In this document: piece by piece, positions 23,110-34,818 of the stretch
How the letters are laid out: each line of letters opens with the position of its first letter
Position numbering within the stretch: the first letter of the stretch is position 1
Assembly (NCBI GenBank): GCA_032358165.1
Contig: JAALGY010000051.1
Span: forward strand, 310,001-374,000
DNA from: Diplosphaera chodatii
Taxonomy: Eukaryota; Chlorophyta; Trebouxiophyceae; Prasiolales; Stichococcaceae
Length of the DNA stretch: 64,000 nucleotides
Direction of reading: 5' to 3'
The notes under the pieces: model-generated
Told to the model about the DNA's origin: nothing
The model's database searches: none
The model's input: only the letters and a program-made list of their open reading frames with translations
Translations under genes and position numbers: made by a program

Positions 23110-26100
23110 ATGACCATGAGGCATCAGTCAGATGTTCATGAAGCCCTGATTGATGAACATGCTGCCCGGGGCGCCCGCTTGCAGCGCCTGCTGTTTGGCG
23201 CAGAGCACGCAGAGGCTGCCGGCCAGCTTGATCAGGCCCAGGTGAGCGCAGTGCAACACATCACACGAGTGGCGTGCAGCGTGCAGTGTATGGGGGCTGC
23301 CCGTACCTGGTATCAAGGGCGAGTGGCGGGCCACCATCGCACTTTGTTTGCATGCATCCATGGGGGGCTTGGCGGCTGGTGATCAATGGACGGGCCTCCC
23401 CAGGCGCTGTGGCTGGAGCTGCGCTGCTTCCTGGCGGCGGAGTCGGCGGGCGACCCTGTGACGGCTGCGCATGCCGCTCCGCTGCTGGACACCTGCGGTC
23501 GCCGCCTGGCGGGATTGCTGTCCCAGTTGCAGCCGTCAGAGTGAGCTCGAAGAAGGTTTCCCGTGTAGTGATGTTCCACCTGAACGACCTGCATGTGGTG
23601 GACATGCGACGCATGTTTGCACATGTCCACAGATCAGTGCATGCGCGCAACGAAGGTAGAGCCATTGGGAGCTTGGTCTGCATGATGCAGAGGTGCCAGT
23701 ACCTCAGCCATGCTGGCGGCAGCAGGCATCGATTGCAGCGAGGGCCACGCCTTTGACGTCGGCCCGGGCCCCAGCGCGCTGCAGGCAGCCATGCAGCGGC
23801 CCGGCCCGCTGCGGGAGCTGCTGGCGTACGGCAACACGCCGCAGCCACCGCCTGCCAGTCGTCAGCACCAGCACCAGCCGTCGCGGCCGCTGCCGCCGCC
23901 GCGGCCGCCGCAGCTGCGGCCGCAGGCCCCACAGAGTCATGGGTGTGCGGACGCTGCCGCTGCGCATGCAGCGCCTGCATCAGCTGCAGAAATACAGCCT
24001 CCTGTCTGCAGCACAGCTGCTGCAGCAGACATGATGGCGTTGCACCAGGGCGCAAAGCCTGCAGCGCCGCCAGAAATCAGCATGCAGGAAGCAGGCAACC
24101 GTGCATCGAGCCCTGGCATATACTCTGTGCCAGAGAAAGCCGACTTTGGTGGCATGCCAGATGGCTGCGCAACTGACAGTGGCCACTCACCTCCAGGTGA
24201 TGCATGGCAGCTTGCATGTGCAGTGTGATGCTGCAGATCCATCTGCATCTTCAATGTGCATCAGTGACGTCACAGTAGCCAGCTTACTACACAGTAGGCC
24301 TCCATTGCACGCGCTTGCCTGTATGCCATAGTGTGCAATATCTGCCGTTCCACAGGCAGCAGCGGGCACCGGGAAGCAGGTGGCGATGAGGCGATGACGG
24401 CAGTGCAGCATGCTGCTGGCAGGCTGCGGCAGGGCCACCTGTCCTTTGCGCCGGTGCTGCGGGCCGACACAGCGGCAGCAGCTGGCGGCACTGCAACTGG
24501 CGGCAATGCGGAGACCCTGGGGCGCAAGCGCGACGCAGATGGCAATGTCAAGATGGCAGGTGGGGGTCATGACATCAGACCTCACCATGGCTGACGGATG
24601 TTCTTCGTTCTACCTGCGTCATCAGCATGCCCACATGCAGGCTGTCTAGTCAGCATAGAGCACAGCAGCACCAAAAGCTCTGCAGACGTAGGAGGCCTGC
24701 AGCACCTGCGCTTGCAGGCGCAGCCAGGGACCGGTGGGCAGGGCCCCCTGCAGCCGGGGATGCCGAGGCAGGCGACATGGACACAGATGCAGAATTGCAC
24801 GTCGCCCCCGCCAAGGTGACTGACCGTACTGTTGGGCGACCTAATGCCGGTGGCAGCCACCTGGTGATGGCCACACCTCAGCAGCGCACATTGTGTTGGC
24901 TCTGCATGTGAGTTGCTCAGTGAAGCAAGCTGCGCGGCATTGCACCCAGCTGCACACATGTTTACGCGCCCGCAGATGCTGCTATCTTGTTGGACGTGGC
25001 TTGCACGTGGGCTCCAGCATTGAGTGCGCATCTCTGAACTGCAGGTGCCCGGCGGCGGCTTCCAGACGGCAAAGGACAAGCACGCGGCCGACCTGCGCGC
25101 AAAGGGGCTGCCGTACCCCCGGCGAGACGCCTGCGGCGGCAGCGGCGCGGGCGGCACCAGCCACGGCAGGCCGCCGCTGCAGGGCCCCGCCCACCTGGCC
25201 ACCCGGGCGGTCCTGGGCAGAGGCCGCGCCGTCGCGGGTGCGTCCGTCTGCCGTCTTCTCCGGTCAGGCACAGCCGTAGTAGGCGCCGGCCGGCCCGCAT
25301 CAGTATGGTTTGCCGTTCCTCACAGGTGTCTCCTTGAGCAGCTTCAGGTCTACAGCTGCAGTAGTGGCCAAGCGCCTGAGACTCAGCGACTCTCTCCCGA
25401 TATGCAGGTCGGGGCGGTTTCCGGGCGCCGAGGCAGAAGGGCGGCGGCGGCGGCGGGGCAGAGGCCGGGGCGGCAGGTGACGCGGAGGAGGAGGGTGACA
25501 GCCCCTACAGCCCCCACACGCTGCAGCTGCTCGCGGGTGTGCAATGCTGCTGAGCTTCAGGAGGACCAGTTTGCTGTCTGCAGACCATCATGTGCAGCAT
25601 CTAAGTGCCTGAATTGCACCATGCGAGCGCACAGGACACTGCTAGCTGCACAGCGTGACCCTGGCTGTAGAAGCTGCTGCTTATGTGCGGCGTCCTGCTG
25701 CTACAGGGCCTGATGGGCAGGTGCCGGAGGCCGTGGCCAAGCTGGGCGACCCCGCGCTTGTGGACCAGGTGCTGGGTGCTGCAACAAACGCCCCCTCAGC
25801 CCACCACACTGCCTGCACAGTGTACTACCGGTAGCTGATGTTGCGCGAGATGACGCACCATCATCGGTGTGCAGGGCTGCGGCTCGAACACTCCTCACAT
25901 GCACATGCTGAGACGGCACCCATGCCGCAGGTGTGCAACGGCGTCGTGGCAGCTGGGGCCGGGCGCGCTACCTCCTGGGACGACGTGGCTGGGCAGCAGG
26001 TGCATGCCGGCTGCAGCAGCCCAAAATCTGCATGTCTCCTTCGTCTGCGCCCAGCTGCCAATACGACAGCTGCCAATACCATAACGCCTCGCCTTGTGCA

Positions 26101-28682
26101 CATCACTGCATGTTGATACCTGAGGCCGGCCAGGTATAGGTGGAGCCAGTTGCTGATTGTGAAGGTCATTATGGACCCCTCCTCCTCCGCATGTGCAGGC
26201 AGCCAAGGACCTGCTGCAGGAGCTGGTGGTGTGGCCGATGCTCAACCCAGCCCTCTGCCAGGTAGGGCCACCTGCTGCCCGCATGTGCCTGCCATAGCCA
26301 GCAACTTGCCTGCACGATGAGCAGCAATTCTGCGCACATTGCTGCCTGAGCCTGCCTGGCAAGTCGTCCTTGACTTTGCCCGGGTGATGCTGCTTGGGCC
26401 CGTACATGGCGCCACAGCGCAGGCTCACACAGAGGCGCACTTCGAAGGGTCTTGGCAGCCAACAGCAGAGCTGAAAGCACCCAGCATTGCACCCACCCTG
26501 CAGCTATCTTGCCGCGCTGCAGGGGGCGCGTGCGCCGGCGCGGGGCCTGCTGCTGTTCGGGCCGCCTGGCACCGGCAAGACCCTGATCGGGCGTGCGATC
26601 GCGTCCAACATTCGCGCCACCTTCTTCTCCATCTCCGCCTCATCACTGACGTCCAAGTGGTGCGGATCGTCCCTGCTCTACATGTGCCAATGGCTTTGTC
26701 CTCCTTCAGCAACTTCCACTCTGCAACTGCAGAGCCAACAGAGTTTTAGATCCACCAGGCAGGGCTCCACTGAGTGGGACATGCCCTCAACTGGCCTGGA
26801 AACAGTACAGCACCTCTGGTACAACCTGTGCAGGATTGGGGAGGGCGAGAAGATGGTGCGCGCGCTGTTCACGGTGGCCGAGTGCCTGCAGCCCGCGGTC
26901 ATCTTCATCGACGAGATCGACTCCATCCTGTCGGCCCGCAAGGCAGAGGGTGAGCTGGATCAACACAGGACGCTGCTGGCTGGCACGCGGACGGCAGGAA
27001 GGAAGGCCTGCCTGGCGCCGCCATGCACTGGATGCGCTGCACCAGCTGCGCCACTGCAGTGACTGAGGATGTATGTCCCACCTCATGAACTGCTGACGCA
27101 ACAGCATCCTGCAACGATCATAGTCCACGTGACGCTCCTGCGGCCTGCATCTCACAGGCGAGCACGAGGCCAGCCGGCGCCTGAAGACGGAGATTTTGAC
27201 GCAGATGGAGGGCGTGGACGCCGGCACCGCCGACCGCCGCATCCTGCTCGTCGCTGCCACCAACCGGCCCGAGGTGCCGGACTCCATCTCCTCATTTGGC
27301 TCGGCTTGCTGCTCACTGCACCAGGCCAGGGCGGGCTTGGCAGAGAGGGGCATCAACAATGGTGTTGGGTGCTTCGTTCATGAAACCTCCTGAAAGCCCA
27401 CCGCCTGGGCGCCAGCTGTCAGCTCAGCAGCCGCAGCTGTCAGCCCCTGCCCCAGGCCTGCCCAATGGCCGTGTGGCCCCCCCTGCAGGAGCTGGACGAG
27501 GCGGCCCGCCGGCGCCTGCCGAAGCAGCTGTACATCCCGCTGCCCTGCGCCGCCGCCCGCCGCCTGATGCTGGACCGCGCCCTGGGTGCGCGGCGCCGGC
27601 TGCTGCTGGCCAGGGTTTGGGAGGGTCTGGGATCACGGCAGTCATGCTGCTCGACATCTGCGCTGGCAACTTCCTGTCTCAGCTGCGGGCCTGACGCCGC
27701 TGTGTTGCGCTCAAACCCTGTTGCCGGTTGTGCATGCAGGCAACAAAGACATCGCTGCGGAGCTGAGCGATGCCGAGCGTGACAAGGTGTTGCCATGCTG
27801 CCTGCCCTGTAGCGCGGCGGCTGCATGTCCAGCTGCCGACTGCGCGCTGTTTGGCTGCAGCCCTCGGCAGCTGTACTGTTTGAAGGCTACTGGTTCATCG
27901 CAGTCGGTATTGTATGGGGTGCCATGAACTCTTTGCTTCCAGGACAACTGTAGCACACCGTGCCGCAGGTGGTCGAGCGGACGGCTGGGTACTCGGGCTC
28001 AGACATGCGCGACCTGATACAAGTAGGCTGCTGCTAGGCTCTGCAACATGCTCTGCGCTCCAGCTGGCTGCGCATGCTCGATTACGCTGCGGCATTGGCC
28101 CCAGGGTGGCTGCACCGGCCCTCTGGAATATTCCAACCCCTGGTCCCAGTGGGCGTGCTTGGGGTGCATCAAAGTACTCAGTGCGATCCGACGCCGCCGC
28201 AGGAAGCGTGCTCCGGGCCCCTGCGGGATGCGGCACGCAGCCAGGGCGCCGCCTTTGCAGACTTGCGGCCCGAGGACCTGCGCCCCGTCATTCTCAGAGA
28301 CTTCAAGGTGCGCCAGTTAGGCAGAGGTAGTGGTGAGTCATATCACTCATGGTGTGACGCTTGAACATGACTGGTGGGCCTCGATTTCAGGGAGTTTCAG
28401 GATGCAGTTTCAGCACGGCTGCCGAGTGAGGCACTGCAGGGTACCAGGACCGAATGCAAGTGTATGTGAGGCAACCACAGGGTAGCTTTTCGGGGTGGTC
28501 TCAAAACCATGCGTATGGTACAAGTGTGGTACAGCTGCCCGCAGGTGGCGACCAAGGCGGTGAAGGCCAAGGTGGAGCCCCAGGAGGTGGTGCGGTATGA
28601 GGAGTACGACAAGCGGCACGGCGCCAAGTACGCCGCCGCGGGCCTGGCCGACATGGACGAAGATGACGGCTGGGGCGTGTGA
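23110..28682 (+). CDS. FIGL1: Fidgetin-like 1 AAA ATPase (FIGL1/FIGNL1)
   Basis: Multi-exon gene. Clear exons include 23110-23241, 23404-23540, a long low-complexity exon near 23700-24195, one near 25044-25240 with [15 protein letters not shown] (the FIGL1 GFKTA-like motif), about 25926-26000 (SWDDVAGQQ), 26202-26261 ([10 protein letters not shown]), 26523-26659, 26834-26950, 27158-27271, 27489-27575, 27740-27787, 27969-28024, 28200-28309 and 28545-28682 (TGA). The AAA core shows Walker [33 protein letters not shown], Walker [19 protein letters not shown], sensor [24 protein letters not shown] (Arg fingers) and [10 protein letters not shown]. These are diagnostic for the fidgetin-like subgroup of meiotic-clade AAA proteins. 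In plants and animals FIGNL1 acts with FLIP to remove RAD51/DMC1 filaments and limit crossovers. Exon borders in 23540-25000 are uncertain. A decayed copy of its 3' half lies at about 36950-37655. Confidence 0.9.
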
Positions 28683-30687
28683 GGCGCCCGTGCGAGGCGG
28701 TCCAGAATCCAGCGGGCATTGTGGGTGCACATGCGGCAATGCAACATCTGCCGGCACCGGCAGCCTTGCTGCTGATCGCGGAGGGCGATGCCGCCAGCCT
28801 GCAGCAGTCGACAGTGAGCAGCTTGCTGGGCATGTGTGTAGTCTTTATATCATGTACAATGGCAAGTGTAGCTGTTACTGTCTGCTGTGCCGTGTGCATG
28901 TGTCGAGAGGGTACCTGTAACAGATGGATGCTGTTCGTCAGTGACAACCCGCTTTGCAGTGCTCAGATCGGCGTAGCCACTGTCAGCTTTGCAGCGAATA
29001 TGCACACCAGTAGCAGTAGACATGCCAGCGTAGCGTCATTGAGCGAGCCTACTGTTGTTCCTACAGGGTGGCATGGTCACAAACAGCACACCAATCAGAC
29101 GGCACACAATGGCAGGCAGCAGGAGCATGCTCGGTCAAACAGCAGTCAAGCCCCGAGGCTGCGGTCCTGTATATGGGGTGAGCCACTTCTCCAACCCTTG
29201 GGCAGCTAGGGGGGTGATGGGGTGATCTGCAGCATCGCCCAAAAGGCAGATGCGCACAATGCTGCGGTGCCGACCCGCCTCGTGCGGTGACCACCGCCCA
29301 ACATCCTTCACTTCCCACTCTGTCACCCAACAAGAAGGCAGCGGCTGCCATACGGCCGCAGATAGGTGAGCGCTCCTAGGGTTTCACCATGCATTTGCAA
29401 GCCAGCCTTGCCCGACCTGCACTGTACGGCCGGCCAGCGCGTTCGGACGACGGCTGCACACAGCAGCCCAACTGCCTGATCAAGCCGCATGCAAGCAGGC
29501 TGATGCTGCGACGGCGATCGCGGGGTCCTCCAGCTTCGCCACCCCCACTATTGTGCTCGGTCGCCCGTCGCGCCTGTCGACCAGCAGCTGCCACGATGGC
29601 TCCGCTATAGCATCATGTTACACCACAGTCTTGATGCTCAGCGTCTTCACAGCCACGTCCAGGACCGTTCTCGAACCTACGCGCGGACTCGTGTAGGAGG
29701 CGATATTTTTCACCAGCAACTGTCTCCGTACAGGGTTGGGCTGCGCCGCGGCCTGCAGTGCACCTGTGAAGTCGTTCCTACGCAAGTCAGACGCGGTCTG
29801 AGGAGCATCACGCATCCGTCTGGGCCCTGGCGGTGCTGCCGTGACCGCTCGGATAGTATACTCGCGTCCCGTTATCGCGTCATGGGGCGTGTGTACCCGG
29901 CTTCTTCTGCATATCCAACGCCTTTCCGGTCAATCCAGGACATCAGCATATAGTCAGGGCATCTGGAACCTGTGTCCAGGCCGGTCCCGCCCGATCACAG
30001 CCGGCGAGGACCGCGGCCGGACGGACGCGTGCACGGTCCCGAGGCAGCATCATAGCAGCCGTCAAGCCTATATGCAGTTTCCTGTTGTAGCACAGGGTAT
30101 GCAGCCTTGAGTTTGCGTATTTTGCCGCTGTGAGGTGGGAGTGTGGTCTCTCACGCGGTTTGCGGCCGGTATGTTCGATCCATCACGCCCTGCAGATGCT
30201 GCAGCGTAGTTTGGCCTGTTTTCGCGCAGGCTTAGCTGATCTGCCGGCTCGTTGGCGCTGTCCTGAGCTGGTATGAGGTCTGTGCATACGTACGTAGGTG
30301 CAGGGTGCAGCTTGGGAGGTTTGGTGCCTGCCTGCACGCATGCATCCATCCGGCAAATGTCAGGTTGTACGGCGGTGAGGCGATTTGCTCGACAGAACGT
30401 CCGCAGGCCCTCCTGAGGCAGAGATGTGGAGGTTTGTGACTGCATCAACTATGGTACAGCCGGTCGCGACGTGCGGGCGCCGTTTGCACGGCTCACCGCG
30501 ACAACGCCGGGTGTCGTCGTTCCCCCAGTGTGGCAGCTATATAGCTGGCAGGGGCTTTTGTGTGATAGCCCGACAGACACGGGAGTGAACTTCGTCGTTT
30601 TGTGCTAGCTGCCCGAAAGGACTGTTGGTACCGCTCAGTACCTGACCTCCCGCCGTCTCCTGCATGCAGGGTGCCGCGCACGCACGC
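28683..30687. other. 3' UTR of FIGL1 and upstream region of member C
   Basis: A TGTAAC at about 28916 is a candidate poly(A) signal for FIGL1. No open frame shows motifs or usable splice partners. The right end has a TATA-like site and an acceptor-like tgcatgcag just before the C start. Confidence 0.5.
30536..30545 (+). promoter_or_regulatory. Possible TATA box of member C
   Basis: The motif gctatatagc lies about 150 bp upstream of the C start codon. The sequence just before the ATG (tgcatgcag|ggtgcc) looks like an acceptor, also seen in B, suggesting a short 5' UTR intron in these paralogues. Confidence 0.35.
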
Positions 30688-33600
30688 ATGGCCGGCATGC
30701 TGGGTACCAGCTCCCTGCTGCTCGCCGTTGCGCTACTGGGTGCGGCGTGTGATGCTTACACCCTCCCTGGGGGGCCTCCTGACATTGACCTGCTCTTGTG
30801 ATGACCATGACTCACATGCATGTCACCCACGTCCAGCCCCATCTTAGCACCCCTGGGCTATCCGCAGCCGGTCGGTGACTGATGAAGTTGGCCACTCTGC
30901 CCAGATCTGATAACCCATGTGTCACATACAGTGCGCAACACCCCTGTGCTCTGCATGCAGGTGTCTTCGCAGCGCAGGCAGCGGCTGAGACCTCTAGCCA
31001 TGGCCACTCGGCGCCCAAGTGCAAATCGCGCTACACACCATACCCGTGCCCGTGAGCCATGACTGCCACCATTGCTGCCCCAGGCTGCCAGGGCATGTAT
31101 GGCAGGCTGCTGCACGCTGCCAGGGTCCGATGATGCAGTTGTGGATCAGGCGCCTGCTGGGATCTGCCTTACTGCAGGCCTCTGTGTGATCCTGATGTAT
31201 GGTGGATGTATGACAGCAGGCAATATCAAGGCAGAAGCATTCCGTGGGTATAGTTTTAACTCATACAGAATGACATGACGCATGTACGTGTGCCGTCATG
31301 GCAGGAAATGCAACCCCAACTCAGAGTGCCTCAAGGTCAAATGTGAGGGTCCAGCTTGGCCGGGCTTCGCCACGGTGGGTGGCATTGTTGTGGCATGCTG
31401 GCTGCTGCTGCTGCTGCTGGCGTTGATATTCACACACATGATTCAAAGGTCACCTGCAACTGCATGCTTAAGCCAGCTGGATGTCCGCATCTGTTGTATA
31501 CCACGAGATCATCACGCCAGTGAGCTCTGTGGGCACCCTGTGTCGTTCCATCACCCCGCAGGTGACCATCAAGGGCAAGAAGTGCTTCGGCAGGACGCCC
31601 ATTACCTACATTGCGGTGTCCTACGGCTACGGCCATGGCGCCCCCGTCTGTGCTGACAACAAGTGCGCGCCTGCAGGCTGATGGCGTGATGAGGATCACA
31701 TCGCATGTAGCAGGGCGTTAATGCCCTGTCAGGACGGGTGGCATACATACAGTTTGTGACAGGCTGATGTCGTGTGTGCAGGAAGTACAGCATGAAGTCA
31801 TACAGCAGGTCTGGCTATGGAGACAAGAACAGCGACAAGTTCACCTTCAAAGCCAGGTGCGCTTCATCAGGCTTTGCATATGTCTGCCTGCCTGCCAGCT
31901 ACCTGCCCGCTGTGCCAGGCAAACAGTGGTGTGCTGCCATTCGGGGCTGACACAAAGTGATGGGCCCTCACAGGTGTGGCTCCTACGTCAAGGTGAACGT
32001 CCTGCCAGTAAAACTGCTTGTTCAGCAGGCGCTGGCCTCGTTCACACCGCGCCTGTGCACAACAGGATGCCTCAAGAGCATACCCAGCATAGCGCTGGCT
32101 GGCATTGACAACAAAGTTGCATGCGACTGACTCTCCAATCTTGTCTGCCTGCAGTTGTACCTCCAGGACAAGAAGCTGTACAACACCGAGGGCGGCTGCG
32201 TGCGTCCTTTTGCTCAAATGACTATCAAGCCGACCACTGCCCGATGTCTTGAGCAAACTGCAGGCTTTCCAGCAACACCACATCCGCTGCAGCAGCATTG
32301 GCACCCTGGTATGGCAGGCTGTCAAACGGTCAAGACGGGCCTTGCTACTCACACCTGTGCCTGTGCTGCTGCAGGTCATCAAGAACGACCCTTGCTCGTC
32401 AAAGTGCGACAAGAAGTCTCCTTGCAACACGTGTGGCCCATACAAGGTGCAGCTTTCTTCCATTGCACGTTCTCACCTTGTTGACCAGATTGTTGGTACT
32501 GAGAAAGCCTCCTTGCTTGTCTGCATCCACGATGTTGCATAGCTACGGCCCATGGTGTGCAAGGCCTGCGTAATATTCTTGGCACAGGCCGCTCTGCTGC
32601 ATTGCTTGGATGTGACATGTCTGTGTGACACACCACTGCTCTGCCCTGCATGCAGGTGCACATCAAGTGCCCGAACATGTGCAAGTTCAACAGCCCGCCA
32701 CCAAAGACTCCCACAACAACTCCGCCGCCAAAGGCCGTTAGCACGCCGCCGGCTGTGAGGATGGCGTCGCCGCCTCCCAGGGCCGTTTCCGCCACCCCGC
32801 CTCCTGCCAGCAGCACGCCGCCGGCTGTGAGGATGGCATCGCCGCCTCCCAAGGCCACTTCCGCCACCCCGCCTCCTGCCAGCAGCATGCCGCCGGCTGT
32901 GAGGATGGCGTCGCCGCCTCCCAGGGCCGTTTCCGCCACCCCGCCTCCTGCCAGCAGCACGCCGCCGGCTGTGAGGATGGCGTCGCCGCCTCCCAGGGCC
33001 GGGACGCCGCCTCCCCAGCCGCGGATGACTTCGCCGCCGCCCAAGGCCGGCTCATCCCCACCATCTTCCGCCAGCTCGCCGCCGGCCCTTCGGATGACAT
33101 CCCCTCCCCCCAAGGCCGGCTCATCCCCACCATCTTCCGCCAGCTCGCCGCCGGCCCTTCGGATGACATCCCCTCCCCCCAAGGCAGGCGTGCCGCCACC
33201 AGCTTCGAGCACACCGCCATCCGTCCGTGTCGGCAGCCCTCCCCCCAAGGCAGGCGTGCCGCCGCCCCTTTTCATGAAGAAGCCGCCCCCGCCCAAGAAG
33301 TGCCCCAAGAACCACTGGCAGAGCAAGTGCGCTACACTCCTGCACCACCAACTCATACGCAGCACTTGCTTGGATGTTGTCGACCCAATGCCATGCTGCC
33401 TGCCATTCACAAGCTATTGCGCAGCTCTGGCAAGCCATATGTGTTCTGACTCTGGCCTCAACACACGCATTGACACTTGAGCATCTGGTACGCAGGTGCC
33501 CCTACTGCATCCCACACAACAAGGTGACGTCCTTGCATGTGTTTGCTGTCAGTTGGCTGTCCACTACCCCGGCAAATTCGCTCATCCACTGGCATGCAAG

Positions 33601-34818
33601 AGCACTTGCACGAGATTGGGTACTTCGTCGAAGGCTGACCGCGGTTGTGACATGCAACATCCGCAGTCAATTCCTGTGACAGACAGCCCACTCATCTCCT
33701 TGCTTCTTGCTGTGCAGGGCTGCATCAGCACCAAGTGCAGCCAGTACGACTCCGGCATTGCCAAGGTTGGCAACCCTGGCAGCACGTCTGATACAGTGCA
33801 ATTGTCACCACTCCTAAGTCCCAATGTCTGCTGCACTCCGTCATCACCGCAGCTTGCATGTCGTGATGGTGCATGAGGCATGAGTGGTGGCATGTCACCA
33901 CAGAGACGCAGACTGGCAGCCTGAGCACAAATAGCCGACGGGCAATACAGTCTTTGTATTAGTGCACACTTGAAGCATCAGAGTGGCACCATCAAATTTG
34001 CAGGTGACGATGAAGGGGAAGAAGTGCTTCGACAAGCCCGTGTCCTACATCGCCATCAACTACGAGTACAGCAAGCCAAAGGTGTGTTTTCCGGCGGTGG
34101 ATTTCACCCATCGCACCACTGCATGGGCTATGCCTTCGCAGATTCTTAGTTGGTGGCCCCAAGTCCTACAATATGCGAGCAGGTGACCAGCCATGTGATT
34201 CTGGCTGCTGCAGTGCGCGGACAACAAATCTGGCTATAAGAAGCGGAATGGCAACAGCGACAAGTTCGAGTTCTATGCCAAGTGCGGCTCCTACGTGAGT
34301 CACTTCTCCTAGCAGCGATCTGAGTGATTCTTGCTATTATGCATAGTCGATTTGCCACACTGTTGTCCGGATCTGCTGTTGGCGACTCGTTGATGCACTG
34401 TGCCTCAGTGTCAGCTGCCCTTCACGTCTGACGTCTTGCTAGCGGGTGAATGCATGCTTTCATGTCTAATCCTCAAATGGCATGGTAACCAAACTCATCC
34501 CCGCTTGTATCGCAGGTGGACCTGTACCTGCAGGACGAGAACTTCAGCAATCAGGACGGCCCCGTTGTGAGCTCGATGCTGCAGCAGTTGCATCTGAGCA
34601 AGTTGCACAGTCGTCCACTGGCTTGTTGCCTTCATCACTGATGCCGCAGCAACCTCAGCTGAAATGCTTTGTGTGTGCCCATGCAGACCCTGCCCTTCAA
34701 GAACCCCTGCCAGAAGCAATGCCACGGCTTCAAGCCCTGCACGCTGTGCGGCAAGTACAGCATCCAGATCAAGTGCCACTGCAAGACGAAGTGCGGCAAG
34801 AACTGCTGGAAGGACTAG
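30688..34818 (+). CDS. Secreted two-module Cys-rich protein with Pro/Ser/Thr-rich rod, member C
   Basis: Fifteen exons join in phase to about 537 residues: 30688-30739, 30961-31051, 31305-31374, 31562-31662, 31782-31856, 31974-31992, 32155-32199, 32375-32446, 32656-33326, 33496-33523, 33718-33765, 34004-34081, 34214-34294, 34516-34566 and 34687-34818 (TAG). The signal peptide is MAGMLGTSSLLLAVALLG with cleavage near VFAAQA. The N module has CNPNSECLKVKC, VTIKGKKCFGRTPITYIAVS, PVCADNK, DKFTFKA, CGSYVK, LYLQDKKLYN, DPCSSKC and CNTCGPYK. The rod is one 671-nt exon with internal repeats, ending KKPPPPKKCPKNHW. The C module has CPYCIPHNK, CISTKCSQYD, GKKCFDKPVSYIAINYE, CADNKSGY, FEFYAKCGSY, VDLYLQDENFSNQDGP and CHGFKPCTLCGKYSIQIKC. 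The rod is less regular than in A and B and carries Arg, Met, Ala and Thr between PPP motifs. Confidence 0.87.
32743..33003 (+). repeat. 72-bp in-frame minisatellite in member C rod exon
   Basis: Unit starts fall at 32743, 32815, 32887 and 32959, all 72 nt apart, giving three full copies and a partial fourth. Each unit encodes 24 residues containing PPAVRMASPPP and ATPPPASS. Copies differ at only a few bases, so the expansion is recent. Confidence 0.95.
33051..33188 (+). repeat. 69-bp in-frame tandem duplication in member C rod exon
   Basis: Two nearly identical 69-nt units (33051-33119 and 33120-33188) encode SSPPSSASSPPALRMTSPPP and a short KAG tail. They lie directly after the 72-bp array in the same exon. 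Confidence 0.9.

Noticed and set aside
23274..23756. A 160-codon plus-strand frame and a 264-codon minus-strand frame (23261-24055) at the FIGL1 5' end
   Set aside because: The plus frame runs through introns of FIGL1 and the minus frame is antisense to its low-complexity exon.
31401..31423. A CTG/GCT trinucleotide run (also at about 41043-41072) that might code for poly-Leu or poly-Ala
   Set aside because: Both runs are inside introns of family members C and D, just after donors, and do not join any exon in phase.
32379..33410. A 343-codon minus-strand open frame of Gly/Ala/Trp-rich repeats
   Set aside because: It is the antisense shadow of the Pro-rich rod exon of member C, which splices in phase with flanking Cys-module exons on the plus strand.
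8857..34818. Naming A, B and C as pherophorins
   Set aside because: Only the architecture (two Cys modules around a Pro-rich rod) fits. I could not find the typical pherophorin cysteine and aromatic pattern, so I left the family unnamed.
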